DNA of 64,000 bases from Fischerella sp. PCC 9605 (GCF_000517105.1 NZ_KI912149.1:1451946-1515945), one strand, 5' to 3'; shown: positions 17,747-28,833, numbered from the stretch's first letter. Notes: generated by a model from the letters alone, not told the origin. A program made the numbers and translations.

Positions 17747-19456
17747 CTATTGACTAAATAGCGCTTTTGTTGCAGACTCTCCTGATTTTTGCAATTTTCG
17801 CCGTAACTGCAAGACTAGTAACGCTAATATGCTTACCTGAACGAGAATCACAAACAAGACTGTTATGGGAGATAGTGGTTCTCCAGTAGGTGTATACAAA
17901 GCAATAAGCGGTGCAGCTATTGAAAATAGCCATACAAAAGTGTTGTTGCCAGGATAGTTGAACAATATAAGTAAAATGAAAATTGGCAAAGTAATTGCAG
18001 CACCTAGGCTACCCGCAGCCCAAAACACTCGATGCTTAGTTTTCATGAATAATAAGAGTTGGGTTAATGCTGCATAAAGCATAGCTAAACTACCAGCTAA
18101 AGCCAGAGCGTAAACAGCATTAATTTTGTCCTGAACATTGCCATCAGCAAGGAGAATCAATAAACCTAAAGACGAAATGGCAATGATTGCATTTAGTGCG
18201 ATCGCAACTAACCCTGGACTTTTTTCTCCCCAAATTAAATCTTTGATTGTATAACGATTCCACAAACTCTTATGACTAGAAATGTGGCGATAACGCGCCC
18301 AATCTTGTAGTGTTTGGCGGTGAGGACTAATAGCAGCAATCAAATACAAAAACAACCACAAATGTAAAAACAACAAGCAAGCTATATTGTCTTTCATCAT
18401 TGTCGTAGAGTCAGGAAATTTACCCCAAACTATTGATTGCCAATTCGCACATCCTAAAGCCAAAACAGAAAAGTAAGACGTAAGTAAATAACTCTGTTGT
18501 TTGCTCAGCATAGTGGCATTAGGGTTGCGAAAACAACGTTGCAAAGATAGCCAAATAAAACGTGTCAAAGCAGCGTAATTTACAAGCCCCAAACCAATTA
18601 TTGTAATCCAGCTAGCACCCAATGGCAGAGCAAACCAATGAAAATCAGCCCATAAACTAATGGTTCTATATGCAGAACTATCCGACAGATTAGGAATGAA
18701 GTAAAATGGGTTAAAAAATCTCAGTAAAATTAAAGAAAAATTCGTTTGAACATCGGCTAGTGCGTTCATTGTGAATAGTAGAAAACTAAGAACAATTCCA
18801 CTACCCAACCAAGCTTGAAAACCACCCAACCAAGTACCAACTAAGCCAAATAGCAGTGCAGCGCTGTAGTAGAAAAGACAAGCAGTTAACACAACAGCGT
18901 CAAAGCTTAAAATCATTCCGAATGGAATATTTGCTCTCAGTCCAGAAAATACATGCAAAGGAATTGCTACAGCTACTGCAAGATATGGCAGAATTGGAAC
19001 CCCTAACATTTTTCCCATTAAAATACTTTGGGGCGGCTGGGGACTAAGACGAATAAAATTCAGCGTATCACGACTTTCTTCAGTAGCTAAATCGCTGATG
19101 ATTAGATAAGTTCCTATCACCAAAAAGGTAAAGCAACTGATTATACTAAGCCATGTAAATAAATCTAGCCACCACAGCTGCGAATTGATGATTGCATTAC
19201 CAAATTCATCTTGTACGCATTGCGGTAATCCATACAACAGATTTCCTGTGCAATATTTATTAGGATGATTTGTAATTACATCATTTGTATTAACATAAGT
19301 TGGCAACTGAGCTTGAAAAGATATAAACAGTAAAAATTGACCCAACAGAGAGACGGTAATTGCTAGTAATATGTTGCGTATTTGCAAACGTCCTCTAAGT
19401 TCTCGCAACAGCTGAGGATTCCAATCTCCTAATCGATCTAAAAAATTTAGTATCAT
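17747..19456 (-). CDS. ABC-2 type transporter permease
   Basis: A 569-residue integral membrane protein starting at the ATG at 19456 (MILNFLDRLGDWNPQ), preceded by GGAGAG. It has a membrane segment near residue 35, a short periplasmic loop, then clusters of six or so further segments. The stretch ATEESRDTLNFIRLSPQPPQSILMGKMLGVP is the cytoplasmic coupling region seen in this permease family, also found in the paralogue upstream. It is the last gene of a three-gene set with the ATPase at 21680-22630 and a related permease at 19623-21536, all on the minus strand. The substrate is unknown. It ends ESATKALFSQ, like its paralogue. Confidence 0.8.
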   Translation of the reverse strand: MILNFLDRLGDWNPQLLRELRGRLQIRNILLAITVSLLGQFLLFISFQAQLPTYVNTNDVITNHPNKYCTGNLLYGLPQCVQDEFGNAIINSQLWWLDLFTWLSIISCFTFLVIGTYLIISDLATEESRDTLNFIRLSPQPPQSILMGKMLGVPILPYLAVAVAIPLHVFSGLRANIPFGMILSFDAVVLTACLFYYSAALLFGLVGTWLGGFQAWLGSGIVLSFLLFTMNALADVQTNFSLILLRFFNPFYFIPNLSDSSAYRTISLWADFHWFALPLGASWITIIGLGLVNYAALTRFIWLSLQRCFRNPNATMLSKQQSYLLTSYFSVLALGCANWQSIVWGKFPDSTTMMKDNIACLLFLHLWLFLYLIAAISPHRQTLQDWARYRHISSHKSLWNRYTIKDLIWGEKSPGLVAIALNAIIAISSLGLLILLADGNVQDKINAVYALALAGSLAMLYAALTQLLLFMKTKHRVFWAAGSLGAAITLPIFILLILFNYPGNNTFVWLFSIAAPLIALYTPTGEPLSPITVLFVILVQVSILALLVLQLRRKLQKSGESATKALFSQ

Positions 19457-19499
19457 AGCAAAACTCTCCACAAATTTTCTTAGTGTCTTGGTGTCTTTG

Positions 19500-19615
19500 T
19501 GGTGAAAAAATAAATTTTATTTAACCACCAAGGCACTAAGACACCAAGTCGCATCAGATTGTTGATTGCTAATTTTATGCGGTGCGTTACACTGCGTTAA
19601 CGCACCCTACATATT
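19500..19615. repeat. Two dispersed repeats between the permease genes
   Basis: 19455-19555 includes a mirrored pair around CTTAGTGTCTTGGTG / CACCAAGGCACTAAGACACCAAG. 19581-19606 is a hairpin GGTGCGTTAC ACTGC GTTAACGCACC followed by CTAC, the same core (TAACGCACCCTAC) present in the elements at 54050-54215 and 61066-61254. Confidence 0.7.
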
Positions 19616-19622
19616 TATCAGT

Positions 19623-21536
19623 CTAAGTTCCTGCTAACAATGCTTTCGTGGCAGATTCTCCTGCTAATTTGACCTGACGTATCAGCTGCAAGTTTAATAA
19701 TACCAAGACACTCAATTCACCCAAAAGTGCCATAAAAACTGTTGTCGTTGTGGCGTATTCTAGACCTGTCCAAGGAAAACTTGAAAACAGCCATAAGATA
19801 GGAGTTTCAGAAGCTTGAACTCCCAGCATTCCTAGAAGCATCGGTGGTAAAAATATTGCTGCGGCGACAGTACCAGTTGCCCAAAAAGAACGTTTAACAG
19901 TTTTCATCAGTAGCATTCTTTGTGCCAAGGTGGCGTAAATCATCATTAAGGTAATAAACAACGCCACACCTAAAATTGCTTTGAAACTACCAACTTCAAT
20001 TAGCCAATTGGAGTTATAAGTACGGTGAGTATTTAAAGTAGGTGCAAGTAAAATCCAAATTGCTAATGGGGTAGTAACAATCACAAGATTAATCACCATT
20101 GTGATTAGCGCAGGGCTTTTTTCATCCCATATCAAATTTTGCAATAGTGAATTATGCCAGTTTTTTTTGCTATTAGAAATATTTTGATGCCGATACCTTG
20201 CCCAATCTTGTATTGCTTGGCGATGAGGCGAGAGAACTGCTATTAAGCCGAACAGCAACAGTACGTTAAAAAATGCTATCAAAGGAAAGTTTTGGGATAT
20301 CTGGTAATTCAAATCGTAAAAGGCAGGAGGAGGGCTACTATTGGGATGGTAGGTAGGATAATAATTTTTGACATATTGCAGAGTGAATCCCCACAGAATG
20401 ATTTGCAAATAAGCAACCAAAAAATAACTCTGACCCTTACTCAGCATTGGCGCATTTGGATTACGGAAGCGACGCTGTAATCCATGCCAAATCCAATAAG
20501 TCCACAAGCCATAATTCAATAAATTCAAACCTAGCAGACCGACAAGGCTTTTCCCAATAGGGAGATAGAAAAACTGTATTTGTTCTAGCAATTCCCAATT
20601 GTATCTACGGAATAAATTTGGAAATAAATAAGCCGTCATGTCAAAAGGACTTAACAACCTTAACCAAGCAGCTGCATTGTCTAAATACGGGCTACTTGAT
20701 GCCATTTGCATTGTAATTATCAAGAAAATTAGAACTGCACCGCTGCCTAACCAAGGTTGAAAACCGCTGAAGAAACGGCTAAAAAATCCAAATAAAAGTG
20801 CAGCACTGTAGAAGAATATGCAGCTAGCAGCCAAAACAGCATAAAAGCTCAAAATGTGACTAAAGGCTATTTTGGCAGAACGCCCTGCTACCAAATGCAA
20901 GGGAATTGCAACTGCGATCGCCAGATAGATTAGAATCGGAACTCCTAGCATTTTGCCAGTCAAAATACTTGTTTCTGATTGGGGACTAAGACGGAGAAAG
21001 TTTAATGTTCCCCGATGTTCTTCTTGAGCTAAGTTATTGATCAGTAAATAAGTGCCTGCAACTAAGAGCGTGAAGATAAAAATTACTGTGAGTGATAGGA
21101 ATATATATTCCCAGTGGTCTCACCACCACAGTTGCATATCTATTTGATCTAAAGAACAGAATTGATTGTATAAAATATTATTTATACGACGTTCTTCTGT
21201 CTTTAACTGGTCTACTTGTTGTGTGAGTAATTGAATTTTTTGTGCGTTGTAATTTTTTGCTTTGCTAAAAAAAGATAATTGTTGTTGCAGTTGATTAATC
21301 TGCGGGTAAATATCATTTAGTTGTTGTTTATAAGCTTCTCCTACACGGCAATAATTACCAGACATAGGGTATTTTTCGCCGGGTATTTCTCGTAATTGAT
21401 AGAGGAACAGTATTAGCTGACCAATTAAAGATGTAACACAGGCGATCGCCACAGGAAAAACTTTCAGGCGACCTTTAATTTCCCGCAGCAATTGCGGATT
21501 CCAGTCGCCGATTCTGTCAAGAAAATTGAGCATCAT
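19623..21536 (-). pseudogene. ABC-2 type permease interrupted by one in-frame TGA
   Basis: One continuous 638-codon frame starting ATG at 21536 (MMLNFLDRIGDWNPQ; a second ATG follows directly) and ending at 19623, broken only by TGA at 21118-21120 (minus strand). Before the stop the reading ends QIDMQLWW; after it continues DHWEYIFLSLTVIFIFTLLVAGTYLLINNLAQEEHRGTLN (in shorter motifs: LLVAGTYLLINNLA, EEHRGTLNFLRLSP). The paralogue at 17747-19456 has the matching LWWLDLFTW ... ATEESRDTLNFIRLSP with no stop. The downstream part is otherwise intact with all expected membrane segments, so the lesion is recent, a readthrough site, or a sequencing error. The N-terminal loop has a coiled-coil insertion (QQLSFFSKAKNYNAQKIQLL). 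Confidence 0.8.
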
Positions 21537-21559
21537 GGATAAAATTCTCCAAAATAAAA

Positions 21560-21679
21560 TTGGGGCGATGGGGAGGTGGGGTGATAGGGAGGAGTGGGAG
21601 AGTGGGAGAGGAGGGAAAATGACTCTTGACTCTTGACTCTTGACTCTTGACTCTTGACTTTTGACTCTTGACTCTTGAC
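21560..21679. repeat. Heptamer tandem repeat (TTGACTC)n
   Basis: About eight near-perfect copies of TTGACTC run from 21620 to 21679, right up to the stop codon of the ATPase gene, preceded by GGGAGAGT-type repeats. This is the short tandemly repeated heptamer type known from heterocystous cyanobacteria. Confidence 0.85.
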
Positions 21680-22630
21680 TTATGATGCTTGTCTGTGACC
21701 CAGCTTGAGGAAAATAGTTTCCAAGTCCTCTTGGGTACAGTGAAATTCGGTAATGGGAATGTCAGCTTGAATCAGCGATCGCAACAAGTCAGCACAGTCT
21801 TTCTGTTTCCCAGAAAAATTCACCCGCACGCTGTTTTTGGCACTCATCACCTCCCACTCTTGTACGAAAGGATTATTTTTCAGTTCCCCCAACACTTCTT
21901 CTAGCTTTCCCAAAGTAGAGATGATAATTTGCTGGCGGGCAAGACGCTGGTAGAGTTGTTGTAGCGATGCACTTTCTACCAAGTAACCGAGTTCCATAAT
22001 TCCCACTGAGGTACACAGTTCTGCTAAGTCGCTAAGAACGTGGGAAGAAATTAATATTGTCATTCCCGCTTCTTGCAACACTTTGATAATTTCCCGAAAC
22101 TGCATCCTAGCAATGGGGTCAAGTCCCGAAACAGGTTCATCCAACAGCAGTACGATCGGTTCGTGGATAATTGTTCGCGCCAAACTGAGGCGCTGCTTCA
22201 TCCCTCGCGATAGCGTCGAAATCAAACTGTTGCGTTTATTGACTAGCTGGATCAGTTCTAAAACTTCATGCAAACGTTGGGTACGGCGCGGTTCTCGCAA
22301 ACGATACAAACGAGCAAAATAATCTAGGTAGTCCCAGACAGTGAGTTCCTCATACAGCGGATAGTCATCAGGTAAGTAACCAAGGCGGCGCTTGAGAGTG
22401 GGGTTACTGTGATCGCGCAACAAGCGATCGCCATTAATATAAATCTCACCCGTAGTTGGTTCTTCTGCTGCTGCCAACATCCGGATGAGAGTTGTCTTTC
22501 CCGCACCATTAGGGCCTATTAATCCGTAAACTTCACCTGCATAAATCTCTATATCAACATTATTAACGGCAACGTGTCTGTCAAATTGCTTAGTCAGTCC
22601 AGAGGTGCGAATTGCTAATTCTTTTACCAT
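21680..22630 (-). CDS. ABC transporter ATP-binding protein (ABC-2 exporter type)
   Basis: A 316-residue ATPase with Walker A GPNGAGKT (about residues 39-46), signature LSRGMKQRLSLAR, Walker B VLLLDEPVSGLD and switch His (ISSHVLSDL). The ~90-residue C-terminal extension (YQRLARQQIIISTLGKLEEVL ... FHCTQEDLETIFLKLGH) is typical of CcmA/GldA-like drug or polysaccharide exporters. It is the first gene of the set with the two permeases downstream on the same strand. It probably energises heterodimeric export through both permeases; if the first permease is dead, the complex would have only the second. Confidence 0.9.
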   Translation of the reverse strand: MVKELAIRTSGLTKQFDRHVAVNNVDIEIYAGEVYGLIGPNGAGKTTLIRMLAAAEEPTTGEIYINGDRLLRDHSNPTLKRRLGYLPDDYPLYEELTVWDYLDYFARLYRLREPRRTQRLHEVLELIQLVNKRNSLISTLSRGMKQRLSLARTIIHEPIVLLLDEPVSGLDPIARMQFREIIKVLQEAGMTILISSHVLSDLAELCTSVGIMELGYLVESASLQQLYQRLARQQIIISTLGKLEEVLGELKNNPFVQEWEVMSAKNSVRVNFSGKQKDCADLLRSLIQADIPITEFHCTQEDLETIFLKLGHRQAS

Positions 22631-22791
22631 ATCTGCTGAGTGCCGCTTGTGATTATCAATAAGCTAGCCTCTTCTTACAGCATTTGTCAGGTTTGTTTCG
22701 GAAATTGAAACTGTATTTAAAAAAACTTGATTTCTCGTCTTCTCATGATTAGACGCTATCTTTATGATCGAACCCTGCACTTTATCGAGCA

Positions 22792-23436
22792 ATGGTAACT
22801 ACACGCACTCTCTCAGCACAAAGGGTTGTATTGAGAAACATCAGCTGGCAGACTTTTGAAACCATGCTAGCTGATATGGGAGAGGATAGAGCCTCTCGGC
22901 TGACTTACGATAGAGGCACGCTAGAAATAATCACCCCACTCTTACCCCATGAGTATTGGAACAGATTAATAGAACGTCTGATTTTTGTGCTTGGGGAAGA
23001 GTTGAATTTAGAAATTCTGCCTGCGGGTTCTACTACTTTCAAACGGGAAGATTTGCGACGTGTTGCTGAACCAGACAGTAGCTACTATATCCAGAATGAA
23101 GCACGTGTGAGGAATAAATCAGAAATTGACTTGAACAGCGATCCCCCACCGGATTTAGTAGTAGAAATAGACTTGACTAGTTCATCGCTGGATAAATTCC
23201 AAATATATGCTTCTTTAGGTGTTCCGGAACTTTGGCGCTATGACGAAGGTGTGCTGAGAATTTATCAACTGCAACAAGGGCAATATGTGGAGTGTAGTGA
23301 TTCACCAACTTTTGCACAGTTGCCTTTAAATGAAATTACGCGATTTTTGGAGGAAAGCCAAAGAATTGGGGTGATGGGGATGACGCGAAATTTTCGTAAT
23401 TGGGTGAGAGAACAGTTGGCAACTAATAGAAACTAA
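22792..23436 (+). CDS. Uma2-family (DUF820) PD-(D/E)XK nuclease-like protein
   Basis: A 214-residue protein of the large cyanobacterial Uma2 family: LTYDRGTLEIITPLLPHEYWNRLIERL, EPDSSYYIQN with the conserved Asp, PPDLVVEIDLTSSS for the E-x-D/K core, and YASLGVPELWRYD. The fold is restriction-endonuclease-like, but the biological role is not established and copies are numerous in these genomes. It begins at the ATG at 22792 and is divergent from the ABC ATPase gene. It converges with the TPR pseudogene. Confidence 0.85.
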   Translation: MVTTRTLSAQRVVLRNISWQTFETMLADMGEDRASRLTYDRGTLEIITPLLPHEYWNRLIERLIFVLGEELNLEILPAGSTTFKREDLRRVAEPDSSYYIQNEARVRNKSEIDLNSDPPPDLVVEIDLTSSSLDKFQIYASLGVPELWRYDEGVLRIYQLQQGQYVECSDSPTFAQLPLNEITRFLEESQRIGVMGMTRNFRNWVREQLATNRN

Positions 23437-23452
23437 TGCCAAGTTTTTAATT

Positions 23453-25171
23453 TCAGACCTTAGGATTAATTAGCTTTAACAAGTTAGTAAATACCTGAGT
23501 CAGTTTTTCCCATCCCAATTTTTGCAGCACACTGCCGAAAATTTGCTTCATCTGGGCTTTGAACTGAGCCATAACAAACTCAGGGTTAATTTCATACGCT
23601 TTCTGTATGCTGGCATTTCCTTCTCTCCAGCGACCTAATTTTATTAATGCAGATCCACGGTAGAGCCAAGCTTGGTAGTAATCTGGTTTAATTTTGAGTA
23701 CTTGGTCGTAGGATGCTACTGCTTCTTGCTCACGTCCTAATTCATCCAGTGCAATGCCTCGGTTGTACCAAGTTTGATGGTCATCTGGTTTAATTTTCAA
23801 AGCTTGGTCATAGGATGCTACTGCTTCTTGCTCACGTCCTAATTCATCCAGTGCAATGCCTCGGTTATACCACGCTTGATGGTTATTTGGTTTAATTTTC
23901 AAAGCTTGATCAAAAGATGCTATTGCTTTTTCGTAACGTTCTAAATTCAAAAGTGCAACCCCCCGGTTGATCCAAGCAAAGTAGAAATCCGGTTCAAATT
24001 TCAAAGCTTGGTCATAGGATGCTATTGCTTCTTCATTATGTCCTAAATTCAAAAGTGCAATGCCTCGGTTGTACCAAGTTTGATGGTCATCTGGTTTAAT
24101 TTTCAAAGCTTGATCAAAAGATGCTATTGCTTCTTCATTATGTCCTAAATTCAAAAGTGCAACCCCCCGGTTACTCCAAGCAAAGTAGAAATCCGGTTGA
24201 ACTTTTAAAGCTTGGTCATAAGATGCGATCGCTTCTTCGTAGCGTCCTAAATTTCCCAGAGCAATGCCACGGTTAATCCAAATGAAGTGGAAGTCTGGTT
24301 GAATTTCTATAACTTTGTCATAGGATGCGATTGCTTCTTCGTAGCGTCCTAAAATCCCTAGGGCAATGCCACGGTTGTTCCAAGTCCCAAGATCATCTGG
24401 TTTAATTTTCAAAGCTTGGTCATAAAATGCGATCGCTTCTTCATAATTTTGTGCTGCCAAATGCAAATTTCCCAGTTCCCGTAGTAAACAGGCATTACTA
24501 CTAGGTATTTGATTGTCTTCGGCAATTAGTTCTTGAATTTCCAGTATTTTTCTAGTTCTTTCTTCTGGAGTGAGGCTGAGATATTTTTCGTAGTCTACTT
24601 CCAAAAGGATACGCGATGACTCTTGCTCTAAAGTTTCTCGATCTACAGGAAATTCAAATATCCCAGAACGCCAGTCAAAAAAGTCTGGTGCGCGTTGGAT
24701 AAAATACTTAATTGCAAATTGAGGTAGCAGGAAAACAAAGCAAATATTAAAGTTATCTCTAAATCTTTACCGCTGTTGGTTAAGGTTAATTAAAACTGGT
24801 GGTACACCCTTCCAACTATAGGAATAAATATCTTTACTATTCCAATCTGCTAGTCTTTTACACTCTTCGTATTTATAAAATGAATGCTCTAGTCCTGTGA
24901 TAAATAAAATATTGATTTGCTCTTTACTTTCTAAGTTATTAATTAGCTCGTATAAATTATGAACAGGTTCCTCTAATCGCAAAACAGCAATATTTTTGTG
25001 GGGAACGTCTTCCTTAACTTTGGCAATCAATTTTTCACCCCCAGCCGGGGAACAGCGGACAAATAGCAAGCCAAAGCCTTCTATCAGCCTAAGAGTGCGG
25101 ATAAAAGCTTGATATTCCTCATCTGTTTCCGATGGTAAATCCCGATCCCAATCACTTAGTTCTAGATTCAT
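23453..25171 (-). pseudogene. TPR-repeat protein with N-terminal ATPase-like region, split by one in-frame TAA
   Basis: A continuous 573-codon frame from the ATG at 25171 (MNLELSDWDRDLP) to 23453, broken only by TAA at 24767-24769 (minus strand). The N-terminal 134 residues (LLFVRCSPAGGEKLIAKV, INILFITGLEHSFYKYE, PPVLINLNQQR) read straight on after the stop as RFRDNFNICFVFLLPQFAIKYFIQRAPDFFDWR (partial motifs NICFVFLLPQ, RAPDFFDWRSG) and then ten or so TPRs of the type AIASYDQALKIKPD. A downstream TTG at 24604 could start a TPR-only product. The N-terminal half resembles a nucleotide-binding regulator module, but no Walker motif is clear. The start overlaps the stop of the upstream fragment by ATGA. 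Confidence 0.75.
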
Positions 25172-25561
25172 GAGGGGTAAAGGTGGTTGAAGGCATCCTG
25201 AAATTCTTTAATTCCTTTAATGAGGGGATGAATATCGTACCAAACTTGACTTTCTCCTTCCGGATTCAAATAACGATATTCCAAAATACAGCGATTAAAT
25301 AACAAGCCTCTGTACAATTGGTCGTTTTCTATCTGTTTAGAATTATAAACTCTTGCCAATGCTTGCCATTCGTTAGCAAAAACAGTATAAGCTGAAACCC
25401 TGTATTTCTCGTTGTAGAGACGCGAAATTTCGCGTCTCTACAGCACACAAAATCCTTGATATATCGTTGATTTTCATAATTCACACCAGACGTAATTTCG
25501 AGATAAGTAAAGCCTTATTTATGTCCTTCCCAAATAAAGGTTGGTGATAACTGAAGAGTTT
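25168..25561 (-). pseudogene. Remnant of an unknown gene disrupted by a palindromic repeat and a stop
   Basis: Three pieces line up as one decayed gene read leftwards. Piece 1: LQLSPTFIWEGHK, then TAA (25515-25517), then in the same frame GFTYLEITSGVNYENQRY and IKDFV. Then the 30-base palindrome at 25413-25442. Piece 2, in a different frame, continues EKYRVSAYTVFANEWQAL and ARVYNSKQIENDQLYRG to HLYPS and a TGA that overlaps the next start (ATGA). The overlap shows it was translationally coupled to the TPR gene. The family is not recognised. The last 63 codons alone could in theory be translated from TTG at 25359. Confidence 0.65.
25413..25442. repeat. Perfect 30-base palindrome TGTAGAGACGCG / CGCGTCTCTACA
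   Basis: TGTAGAGACGCGAAA TTTCGCGTCTCTACA is fully self-complementary, so it is the freshest copy of the family in this window. It sits at the point where the frame of the surrounding pseudogene shifts. Confidence 0.9.
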
Positions 25562-25576
25562 CCAGAGTTTCCAATA

Positions 25577-25723
25577 TTCATTGACGGAGTTCAAACACTC
25601 GTTGACGAGGTTCTGATACTCATTAATCAAGCTCAAATACTCGCTGACGGAGTTCAACTACTCATTAATCAAGCTCAAATACTCGTCCACCAGTCTCCAC
25701 AACTCATCAACCAAAAAACTATC
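25577..25723 (+). repeat. 21-base tandem repeat array (seven units)
   Basis: Seven consecutive 21-base units that, read on the plus strand from GTG at 25541, give heptads FIDGVQT, LVDEVLI, LINQAQI, LADGVQL, LINQAQI, LVHQSPQ, LINQKTI. At DNA level units alternate between CTCRTTGACGRRGTTC-like and CTCATTAATCAAGCTCAAATA-like forms. The frame's first residues overlap pseudogene DNA on the other strand and it ends in another dispersed repeat, so a real protein is unlikely; the array is best treated as a minisatellite that happens to stay open. Confidence 0.7.
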
Positions 25724-25740
25724 AAGCAAACAAACAATCC

Positions 25741-26736
25741 CTACTCCCCTCTCCTTAGTAAGGAGAGGGGCTGGGGGTGAGGTTTTCGCCATTGCTTCAC
25801 AACTGTCTGTAACTCTCCCGACAACCAACCATCAAACTGCGGATAAACTGGCAACCTCGGCACTAATTCCCATCCACCAGGTTGTAAAATTTCTCTCAAT
25901 TCCTGCTCTTGAAGATGAGGATAATCAGGATTCACTTCATCTTTTGGCCCGATTCCACCTAAATCTCTTGCACCTGCTTCTAAACATGCGAGTAACCATT
26001 GCTTATCTTTGACTAAATTCGGCGGAATTTGGATGGTGATGTCTGACGGTAAAATTTGACGTGCTTTGAAAATTAATTCTGGTAGTTTATTGGGGTCAAA
26101 GGGTGATGCATTAAAAGTTTGCTGACTTCCAGGACTGTGGGGTTGCAGAATGACTTCTTGAATGTGATGATGACGTTCATGAAGGTGGGCGATCGCTGCT
26201 AATGTCTCCCACCAATCATTCTCGTTTTCCCCAATTCCCAATAACAAACCTGTTGTAAACGGAATCTGCAATTCTCCTGCCCACTCTAATTGTTGCAACC
26301 TTACTTCTGGTAATTTACTAGGTGCATGTTTATGCACAGTTTTTAGCAATTCCGGGGTTAATTGTTCCAACATCAACCCCATTGAAACATTCACATTCTT
26401 GAGTTTTTGCATTTCCTCAAAACTTAGCGGCCCAGCATTTGTGTGCGGCAAAAACCCCATTGAAAATGCCAATTTGCACAAGTCATAAATCCGTTGAAAC
26501 CAATCTGAACGCCGCGATGATTGGGGATGCACTTCACCGCTGAGTATGAGAATTTCACAGATATTTTGGTGTTGAAGTTGTTTCAAAATGCTTTCTGTGG
26601 CTTCTAAACTCATCCAAGGACTTTTACCTGGATCTGCGCGAAAGTTGCAGTAACTACAGCGATTGAAGCACTCATAAGTGGGAACGATTGTGTAAGCAGG
26701 ACTGTAGGTAACTATGTGGGAATGAGAAATTGACAT
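25741..26736 (-). CDS. cofG: 7,8-didemethyl-8-hydroxy-5-deazariboflavin synthase subunit CofG
   Basis: Radical SAM enzyme for the F0 deazaflavin chromophore, used in cyanobacteria mainly by photolyases. The 331-residue protein has the radical SAM cysteines at residues 23, 27 and 30 (ECFNRCSYCNF), the EILILSGEVHPQ motif, a GLLLGIGENENDW loop and the C-terminal LGGIGPKDEVNPDYPH motif of CofG. CofH is not nearby. The last ~12 residues (PHPQPLSLLRRGE) are encoded by a dispersed palindrome (CCCCTCTCCTTAGTAAGGAGAGGGG, in two arms), also present at 28402-28438, so the natural stop was probably replaced. The ATG at 26736 is used. Confidence 0.9.
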   Translation of the reverse strand: MSISHSHIVTYSPAYTIVPTYECFNRCSYCNFRADPGKSPWMSLEATESILKQLQHQNICEILILSGEVHPQSSRRSDWFQRIYDLCKLAFSMGFLPHTNAGPLSFEEMQKLKNVNVSMGLMLEQLTPELLKTVHKHAPSKLPEVRLQQLEWAGELQIPFTTGLLLGIGENENDWWETLAAIAHLHERHHHIQEVILQPHSPGSQQTFNASPFDPNKLPELIFKARQILPSDITIQIPPNLVKDKQWLLACLEAGARDLGGIGPKDEVNPDYPHLQEQELREILQPGGWELVPRLPVYPQFDGWLSGELQTVVKQWRKPHPQPLSLLRRGE

Positions 26737-26982
26737 TGATTAAGAAAGGTTGACTCGACGTAGTATCCAAACTTCTGCCTCGCGATCGCTCAGTTCGTAA
26801 TTTTTTAGCATCAGCAGTAGGTTTTCGCAAATTCAGCCAAGACCGACAATTGTCTCTTTATTGGATGTACATGGCGTTGGATAAATACTTGGCTCTGGAT
26901 CTTGAGCAAACTGTGTCTACGCTTTCACAAAGGTACTAAAAGATCGGGATTCTTAACAAATCCTTTGCTTATCTAGCTTTGA

Positions 26983-28200
<1,218 letters not shown>

Positions 28201-28226
28201 TAAATAAGTCTTAGCTTGTATAACTG

Positions 28227-28262
28227 ACGCCCTCCCAATTGGGGAGGGCGTTTTTATTTTTT
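28227..28262 (+). terminator. Rho-independent terminator of psbA
   Basis: ACGCCCTCCC AATTG GGGAGGGCGT forms a perfect 10-base GC-rich stem with a 5-base loop, followed at once by TTTTTATTTTTTTT. Confidence 0.92.
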
Positions 28263-28833
28263 TTAAATCGGTTCGACGGGTTTGAAAAACAAGTAGCACA
28301 GCTATCAGCAAAGAGAGGGGAAGGTGCAGTAGTTCGAGAATGCATTGGGACTGCCCTCTGACTTGAAAAAAAGTAACCATCATCCCGTCCTATCATACAC
28401 CCCTCTCCTTGTTAAGGAGAGGGGCAGGGGGTGAGGTTTTTCATGCATGGTGATGAAAATTTTTTCATTGGGACTGCCTTCCGACGAATTGGGTCAACAA
28501 TACTTTAAAGTCTGGCAATCCCAATAAAATCATCGCCAGTATTTTGATATCCGAAATAGACAATAAAAGATTTGTATTTAGATCGTGAAACCTTAGACAA
28601 ATAGAATTTACGCAGAAGTATTAAAGCGTAAATAAACTTAACAATGATAATAGTTAGTGTTTAATTATCAATAACTAAACACTAATCCAATTATTTATGA
28701 TGTGGCAATAAATTTAGATTACCCAACCTCCTGAATAAAAGGAGGCTCATTGAAATGCAAATTCAGAGCCAAGGAATAATAAACATTAACGCTTTTTATT
28801 CTATGTGCATATTTTAACTTAAAATTAGTAAAT
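28263..28833. other. Gap between psbA and the LuxR-type regulator
   Basis: About 570 bases without a gene. 28402-28438 is a dispersed palindrome (CCCCTCTCCTTGTTAAGGAGAGGGG followed by CAGGGGGTGAGG) of the same family that forms the tail of cofG. 28468-28486 repeats a phrase (CATTGGGACTGCC) also found at 28341, a short direct repeat. The rest is AT-rich and presumably holds the regulator's promoter. Confidence 0.6.

Noticed and set aside
25577-25723. CRISPR array
   Set aside because: Units are 21-base tandem repeats without unique spacers; no cas genes nearby.
25541-25780. 79-codon frame with heptad repeats as a real coiled-coil protein
   Set aside because: Its start overlaps pseudogene DNA on the other strand, its middle is a 21-base tandem array and its end is a dispersed palindrome; no conserved domain.
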